This document shows, in pieces, positions 1 through 7,420 of a DNA stretch of 10,547 nucleotides. The position numbers were made by a program, and so were the translations under genes. Location: NCBI GenBank assembly GCA_943324415.2, contig CALPLN020000056.1, positions 1-10,547 of the forward strand. The letters are read 5' to 3'. The stretch comes from Sediminibacterium ginsengisoli (GTDB lineage Bacteria; Bacteroidota; Bacteroidia; Chitinophagales; Chitinophagaceae). How positions within the stretch are numbered: the stretch's first letter is position 1; the number at the start of each line of letters is the position of its first letter. A model generated the notes under the pieces. It was not told where the DNA came from. It saw nothing but the letters and a program-made list of their open reading frames with translations, and did not search any database.

Positions 1-2
1 GA

Positions 3-506
3 AATAAATTAGCTAACGGCGAGGACTTGCCAACACTAGAACAATATTTTTTAGCAGGCACTAAAGACAAACATAAGACTGCACTCATTTGTGAAATCAA
101 GGCGGCCATTCTGGATAAAGAGCAAGATGAAAAAGCCACCTTAGAAACAATCGCTTTGGCGAAAAAACTAAGGATCGAAAAACGGATAGTGTATATCAGT
201 TTTAGCAAAGACATCCTTTTATGGATAAAAGAAAAGCAACCCAAAGCGACCGTTTTATACCTTGAGTCTGACTTGACCATTGACGAGGTATTGCAGCATC
301 ATTTGAATGGTATCAATTTCAATTTCGGTGTTTTTAAAAAAAATAATCAACTTAGCGAAGCTGCAAAAAAAGCAGGATTGATGATTGGGAGTTGGACCGT
401 CAATGAATTATCCGACTTAACTATTTTACAAAATCAAGGAGTGGAATGGATAACCACCAATCATCCTCAACAATTTCAAAATTATTTAAAAGGTCAAAAG
501 AATTAG
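3..506 (+). CDS. Glycerophosphodiester phosphodiesterase, C-terminal part (5' truncated by window edge)
   Basis: The reading frame is open from base 3 to the TAG at 504-506, so the true start lies left of the window. The TTG at 27 is an internal Leu codon and not a credible start. The visible part reads NGEDLPTLEQYF, then ALICEIKAA, and near the end SWTVNELSDL and a GVEWITTNHPQQF segment. These are family landmarks of the GDPD TIM barrel: the nGe.iPtLeeyl segment, the metal-binding Glu of the EIK strand, the WTVN strand, and the final Gv..i.TnhP strand. The family hydrolyses glycerophosphodiesters to glycerol-3-phosphate and an alcohol. The catalytic HRG and the ExxD residues would be encoded upstream and cannot be checked. 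A signal peptide is likewise not visible. The gene converges with the one at 530-997, and no hairpin terminator separates them. Confidence 0.88.
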   Translation, partial: NKLANGEDLPTLEQYFLAGTKDKHKTALICEIKAAILDKEQDEKATLETIALAKKLRIEKRIVYISFSKDILLWIKEKQPKATVLYLESDLTIDEVLQHHLNGINFNFGVFKKNNQLSEAAKKAGLMIGSWTVNELSDLTILQNQGVEWITTNHPQQFQNYLKGQKN

Positions 507-529
507 GCATCTTAGGCATTATTAGTTGA

Positions 530-997
530 TTATTTATACCTGGTGTCAATGAGGTATTGAATCTTCCATCCTTCCTTTAATTTAACTAACTGAAAGCTAT
601 TCACCCCCTTATGTGAATATTGGCCTTTATAATAAAAGGTATACGGCGTCCATACTGTAGCCATCAAAGGGTCTACATTGATCGCGCCAAATTCGATTCT
701 TTCATCTAATGCATTGGGCGTCTGCTTGCCGATACTTTGAATAAAATCCTTTACCGATTCTGTTTTAATCATTGCCCCTTCCGGCTTATTCAAGATCGTT
801 TGAAAAATAACATTGTCAGAAAAACAGGTTTTTAATAAGCTGCTGTCGGCCTGTTTCATTGCAACAAACATATTTTGAATCACTTGTTTAACTTCATTTT
901 CTGCAGATACCGAGGTGCTTAAATGATTTGACTGCGCATTCGCTGAATATTGTAAACAACATAAAATAAAAAAGGTGTACACTATTGTCTTGATCAT
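530..997 (-). CDS. Secreted NTF2-like / SnoaL-like domain protein
   Basis: The product is about 155 residues with an N-terminal hydrophobic signal (KTIVYTFFILCCLQ) and a likely signal peptidase I site after SANA. The mature part is one small alpha+beta domain. It opens with an amphipathic helix (NEVKQVIQNMFVAMKQADS), then SLLKTCFSDNVIFQ, and ends in a SFQLVKLKEGWKIQYLIDTRY strand pair (broken by a loop), the pattern of NTF2-like/SnoaL-like proteins. The fold is used both by enzymes and by non-enzymatic ligand binders, so no reaction can be given. A TTG nine bases upstream (1006) would extend the frame by three residues, but the ATG at 997 puts the basic residue directly before the hydrophobic core and is preferred. 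The gene is transcribed away from the DoxX-like gene with a short AT-rich gap. There is no obvious functional link to its neighbours. Confidence 0.8.
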   Translation of the reverse strand: MIKTIVYTFFILCCLQYSANAQSNHLSTSVSAENEVKQVIQNMFVAMKQADSSLLKTCFSDNVIFQTILNKPEGAMIKTESVKDFIQSIGKQTPNALDERIEFGAINVDPLMATVWTPYTFYYKGQYSHKGVNSFQLVKLKEGWKIQYLIDTRYK

Positions 998-1037
998 GGT
1001 ATTCAATTAAAGTTATTTGAAATTTTAAAATTTGAAT

Positions 1038-1046
1038 TAGTCTTTG
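1038..1046 (+). promoter_or_regulatory. Candidate housekeeping -7 box for the DoxX-like gene
   Basis: TAGTCTTTG resembles the Bacteroidota -7 element TAnnTTTG but has one extra base in the middle. A TTTG at 1016-1019, 18 bases upstream, fits the -33 element. This would place the transcript start near 1052, about 35 bases before the ATG at 1089. The region is very AT-rich, so chance matches are likely. Confidence 0.3.
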
Positions 1047-1088
1047 TAAATTGATTGTAATTTAAAACCAATTATTCAATACCACACC

Positions 1089-1454
1089 ATGAAAACGACT
1101 AAAATAATTTATTGGGTTACCACAAGTATCATTTGCTTATTTGCCTCATCCGCTATTTTCATGAATTCCGAAATGGCTATCGAAGGCACCAAGCACGTAG
1201 GCATACCACGCTGGCTAGGGCTAGAAATAAGCATTGGACAATTGATTGGTCTAGTCTTGTTGATTGTTCCTGCAGTACCAGCAAGAATTAAAGAATGGGC
1301 TTATGTTGGATTTGGTATATTATACATTTCGGCTACTGTAGCGCATATTGCTATAGGAGATCCAATCAACAATACCCTGATGGCCATTGTATTTTTTGGA
1401 TTACTGCTGGCTTCTTATACAAGCTTTCATCAATTACAAAAAGCAAGAAGTTAA
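1089..1454 (+). CDS. DoxX-like family small integral membrane protein
   Basis: The product has 121 residues with four hydrophobic segments at about 5-25, 46-66, 70-90 and 95-113. Length, four-helix layout and the loop GIPRWLGLEISIGQLIGL fit the DoxX-like (DoxX_2) family, common in Bacteroidota and mostly without an assigned function. Some DoxX relatives are linked to oxidative stress or thiol metabolism, but nothing here supports a specific role. The start ATG follows the A/C-rich leader ATACCACACC. A weak promoter-like pair lies upstream (TTTG at 1016-1019, TAGTCTTTG at 1038-1046). The gene is monocistronic and ends in a strong terminator hairpin at 1480-1512. Confidence 0.8.
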   Translation: MKTTKIIYWVTTSIICLFASSAIFMNSEMAIEGTKHVGIPRWLGLEISIGQLIGLVLLIVPAVPARIKEWAYVGFGILYISATVAHIAIGDPINNTLMAIVFFGLLLASYTSFHQLQKARS

Positions 1455-1479
1455 TTTTAAAAACCAATTTTCGCTGTAT

Positions 1480-1512
1480 AAAAAAAGGCGCTCAAAATGA
1501 GCGCCTTTTTTT
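1480..1512. terminator. Bidirectional intrinsic terminator between convergent genes
   Basis: A perfect 8-bp stem, GGCGCTCA (1487-1494) and TGAGCGCC (1498-1505), has a 3-base loop. Seven A precede it and seven T follow it, so it works as a Rho-independent terminator on either strand. It ends the DoxX-like gene (stop at 1454) on the plus strand and the M28/serine hydrolase operon (stop at 1531) on the minus strand. Confidence 0.93.
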
Positions 1513-1530
1513 ATATCCTACCTTTTAAAA

Positions 1531-2739
1531 TTATTTAGGCAAGGCGCTTAGCATCAATTTCAAGAATCCATCTATAGATTTGTCATCCATCCACTTAATG
1601 ACCGCAACTAGATCGTGCTCTGGATCCACATAAATGGCATTGGTACCATTACCAATATGCGCATAGGCTGATGCAGGCGCTGAGGGATACATTTTACGAT
1701 CTGTATTTAAGAAATAATTCATAAACCCATACCCGGTATTCGCCCCTGTTGGCTTAGTGGATTGCTTAATCCAGTCTTCTGATATGATTTGTTTGCCATT
1801 CCAATTTCCTTTTCTTAAGGTCAGTAAGCCAAATCTAGCCATATCATAGGCATTGATAAATAAGCCCCCTCCAAAATGACCACCACCACTGACTGACTGA
1901 ATCATTTTGCCATCCAAAATAATCCAAGCATTTTTATATCCAGTCCATGCCCATGTATTAGAAGCCCCGATGGGTTGCATAACCTGCTCTCTTAACACTT
2001 CTGGCAATGGTTTTCTCCAAACAGTGGTTGCAGCTAAAGCCAAGGCATTGACTCTTGTATCATTGTATTTATAGACTGTGCCTGGTTCAAAACGTTTTCT
2101 AGTCGTCCACTCTTCTGGTTTGTCAGATGGTCTATCTGCCCAATCTGGCTTGCCCCACAATACCCCTTCCCAATCGCTTGTTTGTCTTAACAAATGATCC
2201 CAATTGATCGTTTTGTTATGCGCTGTTTCAAATGGATACATAAAAGCGGTTTGTGCAATTGGATTTTCATCTAGCGTTGTAACCGTCGTTACTGTTTCTA
2301 TTGGTGGTAAATAAGTATGCACTTTGTCATTGATAGAACGAATCAAGCCTTTGTCAACTGCCAATCCCACTACGGTAGACAACATGCTCTTTGTCACACT
2401 ATTCACCATTTCTACCGAATTCAAATTTCCCCATTCTGCAATGATATAACCCTTATACACGATGACGCCTGCAGCAGGTCCTCGACTTGCCATTGGTCCG
2501 ATTGGATCAGAAAATGGTTCTTTGCCAAATTGCATCGCCTGCGTTAGCTGTAAATTTTTTGGAAATTTGGTCTCGTGAGCAATGGCATATTGTATTGCTT
2601 GATTCAATACAGCACTATCGATTCCAAAACCTATGGCTGATTTCTGTTCCCAATTTGATGCAGATGGATAATAGGGCTTTACTTGTGCGCCAGCTACAAA
2701 ACAGATGCTAAGAAAAATAAGGATGAATTTTTGCTTCAT
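1531..2739 (-). CDS. Secreted serine hydrolase, beta-lactamase class C fold
   Basis: The product has 402 residues, with a signal peptide ending near residue 18 (FVAGAQ). The fold is that of class C beta-lactamases, DD-peptidases and related esterases or amide hydrolases. The SxxK nucleophile motif is S114-V-T-K117 inside NSVTKSMLSTVVG. The second motif region is FEPGTVYKYNDTRVNALALA (residues 217-236), with Y225 as the likely catalytic tyrosine. The third, KTG-like motif is H361-I-G in HIGNGTNAIYVDPE. Residues 287-306 (GGHFGGGLFINAYDMARFGL) form the usual pre-C-terminal segment. The resemblance is closer to the EstB/6-aminohexanoate-dimer-hydrolase-like branch than to true cephalosporinases, so antibiotic hydrolysis should not be assumed. 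It is the second gene of an operon, 19 bases after the M28 peptidase stop. Confidence 0.88.
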   Translation of the reverse strand: MKQKFILIFLSICFVAGAQVKPYYPSASNWEQKSAIGFGIDSAVLNQAIQYAIAHETKFPKNLQLTQAMQFGKEPFSDPIGPMASRGPAAGVIVYKGYIIAEWGNLNSVEMVNSVTKSMLSTVVGLAVDKGLIRSINDKVHTYLPPIETVTTVTTLDENPIAQTAFMYPFETAHNKTINWDHLLRQTSDWEGVLWGKPDWADRPSDKPEEWTTRKRFEPGTVYKYNDTRVNALALAATTVWRKPLPEVLREQVMQPIGASNTWAWTGYKNAWIILDGKMIQSVSGGGHFGGGLFINAYDMARFGLLTLRKGNWNGKQIISEDWIKQSTKPTGANTGYGFMNYFLNTDRKMYPSAPASAYAHIGNGTNAIYVDPEHDLVAVIKWMDDKSIDGFLKLMLSALPK

Positions 2740-2758
2740 GATAATGATTGTGTGCTGA

Positions 2759-4048
2759 TTATTTTAATTGTGTCGTATCTACTCTTGTTGGGGTATCTTT
2801 TCCTGAAACAATAGACTTTGCACTAATTGCAATGGCCTTAATAATTTCATTCATATTGTCTAAATCCAATGTCTCAATATGGTCTGAAGCTTTATGGTAG
2901 TTTGGTTCTGAATCCATTTTTGAAGTAGAAATCGTATGTGCTGCAACACCTAGTCTAGCAAGGGTTGCATTGTCTGATCGGTAAAATAAATTTTGCTCGG
3001 TGTAAGGATCAGGATAGAATTTAAAATCCGATCCATCTAGATTTTTTTGTAAAATAGCGCCCATATTTGTTTTTTCATATCCTGTTATATAGGCGCTGTT
3101 CTTGCCCCACTTACTTTCTGTTCCAATCATTTCGATATTAAACATAGCCACCACTTTAGATGGGTCTAATTGCTTTGAAAAATATTGTGCGCCATATCCG
3201 CCTACTTCCTCTGCAGTAAATGCTGCGAATAAAATAGTTCTTTCATTGTTGTTTAAAGCCTTATAATATTTTGATAACATCATCATTGCAGTTGTACCAG
3301 CAGCATCATCATTCGCGCCATTGTAAATAGAATCTCCATTGACCATATTCCTTGTATTGATGCCTAAGTGATCGTAATGTCCAGAGAATATGACATATTC
3401 ATTTGGCAAAGTTTTTCCAGGAATCATGGCAACCACATTGGCCAATGACATTGACTCTATTTGATGCGTCGCTTCGATCGTATATTTCACAGGCTGCGTA
3501 TTGGTCAATACAAATACGATTGTAGCCTGATTGGCTGACAAATTATTTTTAAATCGAACAAGCCTGCCAAAATTTTGCGCATGTGATTCATCTACCAACA
3601 CCATCGTATTTTGATTTAAGCCAATTAACTTAGCTGCTGCTTGATTTAAATTTTCGCCTGCTACAATTTTCTGTACAAGATATCCTGATGCTTCGGTAAG
3701 CTTAATTTCTGGTTGTACTGTAACCACAATCACTTGCTTATTGTCAATCGCCAATCCATCTAGGCTCGCTGATAAACTGATAAACCTAGGTCTATTGATG
3801 GTGAATGATTGTAGAAATTGATCATCTCCTTTCAGTGATTTTAAACCAGCAGCGCCAAACTCTTTCGCAATAAAAGCAGCAGCTTTATTGATCCCTGGAC
3901 TAAAAGTTTTGCGTCCTTCCATTTCATCTGAAGCTAAAACGCGCTCTATTCTCTCTGTTTCAGACTTAGTAATTAGATTATCTATTGACTGGCTAATACC
4001 TAAATAAGGGATTAGCAATACAATACATATTAATTTAATCATTCTCAT
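2759..4048 (-). CDS. Secreted M28-family zinc metallopeptidase
   Basis: The product has 429 residues with a signal peptide (hydrophobic stretch 4-19, cleavage near ISQ). A prodomain-like region precedes the catalytic domain, which starts around residue 205. Motifs in order match M28 co-catalytic di-zinc aminopeptidases: GHYDH with H224 and D226, GANDDAAG with bridging D247, FTAEEVGG with general base E280 and ligand E281, FNIEMIG with E306, and NYHKASDH with H385. The fifth ligand position is usually Asp (NxDxxG), and here it is Glu. The likely role is exopeptidase cleavage of peptides in the periplasm or outside the cell. The ATG at 4048 heads MRMIK; the ATG at 4042 is an alternative. It is the first gene of a two-gene operon with the serine hydrolase and is divergent from the DUF1800 gene across a 137-base gap. 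Confidence 0.9.
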   Translation of the reverse strand: MRMIKLICIVLLIPYLGISQSIDNLITKSETERIERVLASDEMEGRKTFSPGINKAAAFIAKEFGAAGLKSLKGDDQFLQSFTINRPRFISLSASLDGLAIDNKQVIVVTVQPEIKLTEASGYLVQKIVAGENLNQAAAKLIGLNQNTMVLVDESHAQNFGRLVRFKNNLSANQATIVFVLTNTQPVKYTIEATHQIESMSLANVVAMIPGKTLPNEYVIFSGHYDHLGINTRNMVNGDSIYNGANDDAAGTTAMMMLSKYYKALNNNERTILFAAFTAEEVGGYGAQYFSKQLDPSKVVAMFNIEMIGTESKWGKNSAYITGYEKTNMGAILQKNLDGSDFKFYPDPYTEQNLFYRSDNATLARLGVAAHTISTSKMDSEPNYHKASDHIETLDLDNMNEIIKAIAISAKSIVSGKDTPTRVDTTQLK

Positions 4049-4136
4049 GTTCTTGATTTTAGTATTGGATTAAAGATAATTTCATTTTGAATGCAAATGA
4101 AAAAAATGATTGCGAACGGAATGATTGATTTTCATT

Positions 4137-4165
4137 TTAAACTTTTGAATTTATAATTTGTCTAA
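4137..4165 (+). promoter_or_regulatory. ECF-type promoter P0 (upstream of DUF1800-DUF1501)
   Basis: TTAAACT (4137-4143) is followed by 16 bases and then GTCTAA (4160-4165), 20 bases before the DUF1800 ATG. It shares TTAAAC, TTTG at the next positions, TCTAA and the exact spacing with the elements at 7381, 7957 and 8432. The one clear deviation in the upstream half is T instead of C at its seventh base. It is the most divergent site in the -35 half except for the 8432 site, and it would place the operon under the sigma factor encoded at 7421. Confidence 0.68.
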
Positions 4166-4185
4166 ATTGCTACTAAATATCCTGC

Positions 4186-5790
4186 ATGCCGCTTAGCCCC
4201 CTTTCTAGCAGTTTAGGACTTGAACCTTTTCAAGGAACCTGGACAAAGCAAACAACAACGCATTTATTAAATAGGCTCTTATTCGGCGCTAAACAATCAG
4301 AGATTCAATATTTTTTAGCTAAGGGTTTAAATGCCTCTATTGATGAATTGCTTAATCCATCTGCAGTTATTCCAGCGCCACCACTTAATGATTACAATAC
4401 AGCTACCGTAATAGATCCGGCCGTGCCTTTGGGTGCAACTTGGATCAACCACCCTACCGGTGACGGGACGATTAATAGTTTAAGAAGGACCAATTTTAAA
4501 AAATGGCTTACTGGTGTCTTAATTCATCAAGACATCAGCATCAGGGAAAAACTGACTTTATTTTGGGCCAATCATTTTGGTACGGAAGCAGATACCATCT
4601 CCAATGCAAACTATGTATACCACCATCATGCTACCTTAAGAACACATTCAATTGGTAATTTTAAAACAATGGTAAAAGCAATTACCATCGATCCGGGCAT
4701 GTTGCGATACCTCAATGGCTATTTGAATACAGCAAGTGCTCCTGATGAAAACTATGGTAGAGAATTACAAGAATTATTTACTGTTGGAAAAGACAATGCC
4801 GTTCAATATTCAGAATCAGACGTTAAAGCCGCCGCAAGAGTATTAACAGGCTGGCGCATTAATGCTAGCTATATGAGCTACTTTGATGCAACTAGGCATG
4901 ATACAGGTAACAAGCAATTTTCTAGTTATTATAATAACAAAGTGATTGCTGGTAAATCTGGTCAAGCTGGCGCCACGGAGACGGATGAATTAATTGATAT
5001 GCTTTTTGAGAAGACAGATATGGCAAAATATATCTGCAGAAGATTGTACAGGTGGTTTGTATATTACTATATTGACGAAACGGTAGAAAAAAATATCATC
5101 ACTCCTTTAGCGGAAATTTTCAAGTCAACTAATTTTGACATCAAGCCAGTCTTAACGGCCCTTTTTAAAAGCGCGCATTTTTATGATTCAGTGTATATAG
5201 GTTGTCAAATCAAAAGTCCCATTGACCATGTCATCGGCACTTTACGCAAAACCAATGTCGTTTTCCCAAATTCGATTTCGGATTATGCTGACGCTTATTT
5301 GCATTTCAACAATATGACAGGGCAGTTAACCAATCTTGGACAAAACCTTGCAGATCCTCCTAATGTAGCTGGCTGGCCTGCCTATTATCAGTCTCCAGAA
5401 TACCATGAATTATGGATTAATGCGGACACATTGCCTAAACGAAATAAATTCACAGACCTAATGCTTGAAACTGGATATACCAGAAACGGCAGAAAAGTGA
5501 GCATTCAAGCTATTCCCTTTGCGCAAGCAATTTCTAGCAATCCTGCGGATCCGAATCAACTAGTTAAGGATCTATTTGAGCTTCTAATTTCTACCGAAGT
5601 GGATCAAAGTATAAAAGACAATTTAAAAAAACAGATTTTATTAAGTGGCCAAACCTCGGACTACTATTGGACAGATGCTTGGAATAGTTATCAGTCCAAT
5701 CAAAATACAATCAACTTTAATTTGGTGAACACCCGATTGAAGGCCTTGATAAAATATATTATGAACCTGCCAGACTATCAATTAAGCTAA
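4186..5790 (+). CDS. DUF1800 domain-containing protein
   Basis: The product has 534 residues and matches the DUF1800 family along its length. It has an N-terminal HLLNRLLFGAKQSEIQYFL segment, REKLTLFWANHFGTE (120-134), DENYGRELQELFTVG (187-201), ARVLTGWR (217-224), HDTGNKQF (238-245) and DPPNVAGWPAYYQSPEY (390-406). It ends with a helix, YIMNLPDYQLS. The biochemical function of the family is unknown; its genes typically sit next to DUF1501 genes, as here. No signal peptide or membrane segment is visible at the N-terminus, and there is no T9SS tail, so its location is unclear although its partner is exported. The stop codon (5788-5790) directly abuts the next ATG, so translation is probably coupled. 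An ECF-type promoter element lies at 4137-4165. Confidence 0.9.
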   Translation: MPLSPLSSSLGLEPFQGTWTKQTTTHLLNRLLFGAKQSEIQYFLAKGLNASIDELLNPSAVIPAPPLNDYNTATVIDPAVPLGATWINHPTGDGTINSLRRTNFKKWLTGVLIHQDISIREKLTLFWANHFGTEADTISNANYVYHHHATLRTHSIGNFKTMVKAITIDPGMLRYLNGYLNTASAPDENYGRELQELFTVGKDNAVQYSESDVKAAARVLTGWRINASYMSYFDATRHDTGNKQFSSYYNNKVIAGKSGQAGATETDELIDMLFEKTDMAKYICRRLYRWFVYYYIDETVEKNIITPLAEIFKSTNFDIKPVLTALFKSAHFYDSVYIGCQIKSPIDHVIGTLRKTNVVFPNSISDYADAYLHFNNMTGQLTNLGQNLADPPNVAGWPAYYQSPEYHELWINADTLPKRNKFTDLMLETGYTRNGRKVSIQAIPFAQAISSNPADPNQLVKDLFELLISTEVDQSIKDNLKKQILLSGQTSDYYWTDAWNSYQSNQNTINFNLVNTRLKALIKYIMNLPDYQLS

Positions 5791-7362
5791 ATGAAAAGAA
5801 GAAATTTTTTACGCAATAGTCTTGCAGTGCTCACGCCAACTGTAATTAGTGGCAATCCGATACATGTCTTAAGCAATCATAGTATCGTGGATCCAGAGGT
5901 ACTTGCAAAAGTGGATAATGATAGAGTACTTGTAATTATTCAATTGAACGGCGGAAACGACGGTTTAAATACAGTGTTGCCGATTGATCAATATGGACAG
6001 TATTATAGTGCAAGAACGAATATCGCAATCCCGGAAAAAAAGATACTTACATTAAATGGTTTTGGTGCAACTGGTTTGCATCCTGCAATGACCTCGATGC
6101 AAAGACTTTTTAACGAAGGGCAACTTGATGTCGTGCAAGCAGTGGGTTATCCTCAACCGAATTTCTCTCATTTTAGAGCTACCGATATTTGGATGAGCGG
6201 ATCCGATAGCAACGAATATTTAAATACGGGTTGGGCTGGTCGTTTTTTAGACAGCAATTACCCTGACTATCCAGATAATTATCCAAATGAAATGGATACC
6301 GATCCATTGGCCATTCAGATTGGGTCAATTACTTCGTTAACATGTCAAGGACCACTTGTGAATATGGGTATGAGTATTTCTGATCCAAATTCTTTTTATA
6401 ATTTATTAGATACAACAGAACAATCAGTACCCAATACCAATGCGGGATATGAATTGAGTTTTATAAGACGAATCTCAAAGCAAACAAATAAATACGCCAC
6501 ACGCATCAAAGCCGCTTCTGATGCAGTTACGCAACAAGCGACTTACCCTAATTCGAGTTTAGCCAATCAACTAAAAATTGTATCAAGACTTATAAAAGGT
6601 GGATTAAAAACAAAAATTTACTTAGTCAACTACGGCGGATTTGATACTCATGCCAATCAAGCAGTAGCAACAGACACGGCTACTGGCACACACGCAAATT
6701 TATTAGGCGCTATTTCTGAAGCGATTGGCGCTTTTCAGAATGACATCAAAGGTCAGGAAATTGAGGACAGAGTAATCGGTATGACCTATTCAGAATTTGG
6801 AAGAAGAATTAAATCAAACGCTAGCGGGGGAACAGACCACGGTGCCGCTGCACCATTATTCCTATTTGGTAAAAATGTAAGAGGTGGTGTTTTTGGCGAA
6901 AATCCAACAATCCCTTCTACCGTTACTGTTAGTGACAATATTCCATACCAACATGATTTTAGAACTGTATACAATTCTATTTTAAAATATTGGTTCTGTG
7001 TAAAAGCATCAGATAATTTACAAATCATGTTAAAGGAATATCCAACTTTAAATTTGATCAACGCTAGTGCTTGTGCAGTTGAAATGAACAATCCGATTTT
7101 TGAAAAGAATTCGATGATCGTCGCTTATCCTAATCCATTTTCACAACAATCTAGGATAGAATTTAAAACAGAAGGCGGGCACACTTTAGTTCAATTGCTT
7201 GATGCCTCAGGCACGGTCATTAAATTATTAGTAGATGCCACTTATACTTATGCCGGCATGAATAGTACCACATTGCAAGGCAGTGATCTAAATCCTGGGG
7301 TGTATTACATAAGAATTCAAAATGGAATGCACCAGTATGTCAGAACGATCATTAAAATGTAA
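5791..7362 (+). CDS. DUF1501 protein with twin-arginine-like N-terminus and T9SS type A sorting domain
   Basis: The product has 523 residues. The N-terminus KRRNFLRNSLAVLTPTVISG carries a Tat-type RRxFL[KR] motif with a weakly hydrophobic stretch behind it. The DUF1501 domain (about 45-405) belongs to the alkaline phosphatase/sulfatase-like superfamily. Its landmarks are QLNGGNDGLN (51-60), LHPAM (96-100), SHFRATDIW (126-134), GGFDTHANQ (282-290), SEFGRR (334-339) and GTDHG (347-351). Residues 443-523 form a T9SS type A C-terminal sorting domain (AYPNPF at 445-450, LLDASG, LNPGVYYIRI at 500-509, ending VRTIIKM). It is therefore predicted to be carried across the outer membrane and anchored on the surface or released. 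Substrate and activity are unknown. It starts immediately after the DUF1800 stop codon. Confidence 0.9.
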   Translation: MKRRNFLRNSLAVLTPTVISGNPIHVLSNHSIVDPEVLAKVDNDRVLVIIQLNGGNDGLNTVLPIDQYGQYYSARTNIAIPEKKILTLNGFGATGLHPAMTSMQRLFNEGQLDVVQAVGYPQPNFSHFRATDIWMSGSDSNEYLNTGWAGRFLDSNYPDYPDNYPNEMDTDPLAIQIGSITSLTCQGPLVNMGMSISDPNSFYNLLDTTEQSVPNTNAGYELSFIRRISKQTNKYATRIKAASDAVTQQATYPNSSLANQLKIVSRLIKGGLKTKIYLVNYGGFDTHANQAVATDTATGTHANLLGAISEAIGAFQNDIKGQEIEDRVIGMTYSEFGRRIKSNASGGTDHGAAAPLFLFGKNVRGGVFGENPTIPSTVTVSDNIPYQHDFRTVYNSILKYWFCVKASDNLQIMLKEYPTLNLINASACAVEMNNPIFEKNSMIVAYPNPFSQQSRIEFKTEGGHTLVQLLDASGTVIKLLVDATYTYAGMNSTTLQGSDLNPGVYYIRIQNGMHQYVRTIIKM

Positions 7363-7380
7363 TCCAATATTTAAACTGAA

Positions 7381-7409
7381 TTAAACCTTTGCCAGTTTTT
7401 TTGGTCTAA
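7381..7409 (+). promoter_or_regulatory. ECF-type promoter P1 (sigma factor gene)
   Basis: TTAAACC (7381-7387), 16 bases, then GTCTAA (7404-7409). AACC as the -35 core and GTC in the -10 core at this spacing are typical of ECF promoters. The first 11 bases, TTAAACCTTTG, are repeated exactly at 7957-7967. The distance from GTCTAA to the sigma ATG is 11 bases, implying a very short leader. No terminator separates it from the DUF1501 gene, so readthrough from upstream is also likely. Confidence 0.75.
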
Positions 7410-7420
7410 CTTGAACTCGC

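Noticed and set aside
503..519. Tandem TTAGGCAT C TTAGGCAT at the end of the phosphodiesterase gene
   Set aside because: There are only two copies of a nine-base unit, overlapping the stop codon. No hairpin forms and no function is suggested.
1008..1015. TAACTTTA on the minus strand as the promoter of the NTF2-like gene
   Set aside because: It would place the transcript start only a few bases before the ATG at 997, and no -33 element is present at the right distance.
1531..2739. Reading the serine hydrolase as an antibiotic-resistance beta-lactamase
   Set aside because: The motif set (SVTK, YND, HIG) fits the broad esterase/amide hydrolase group of the fold, and nothing specific to class C cephalosporinases is seen.
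4071..4097. Minus-strand housekeeping promoter for the M28 gene: TATCTTTA (4071-4078) with TTTG (4094-4097)
   Set aside because: The last base of the -7 box does not match TAnnTTTG and the 15-base gap to TTTG is too short. In this AT-rich gap it is not distinguishable from chance.
4152..4160. TATAATTTG as a housekeeping -7 box for the DUF1800 gene
   Set aside because: It has a three-base instead of two-base spacer and no well-placed -33 partner. The ECF-type element covering the same bases (4137-4165) explains the site better.
6786..7091. Minus-strand open frame of 101 codons
   Set aside because: It lies fully inside the DUF1501 gene, whose conserved motifs on the plus strand account for the sequence.
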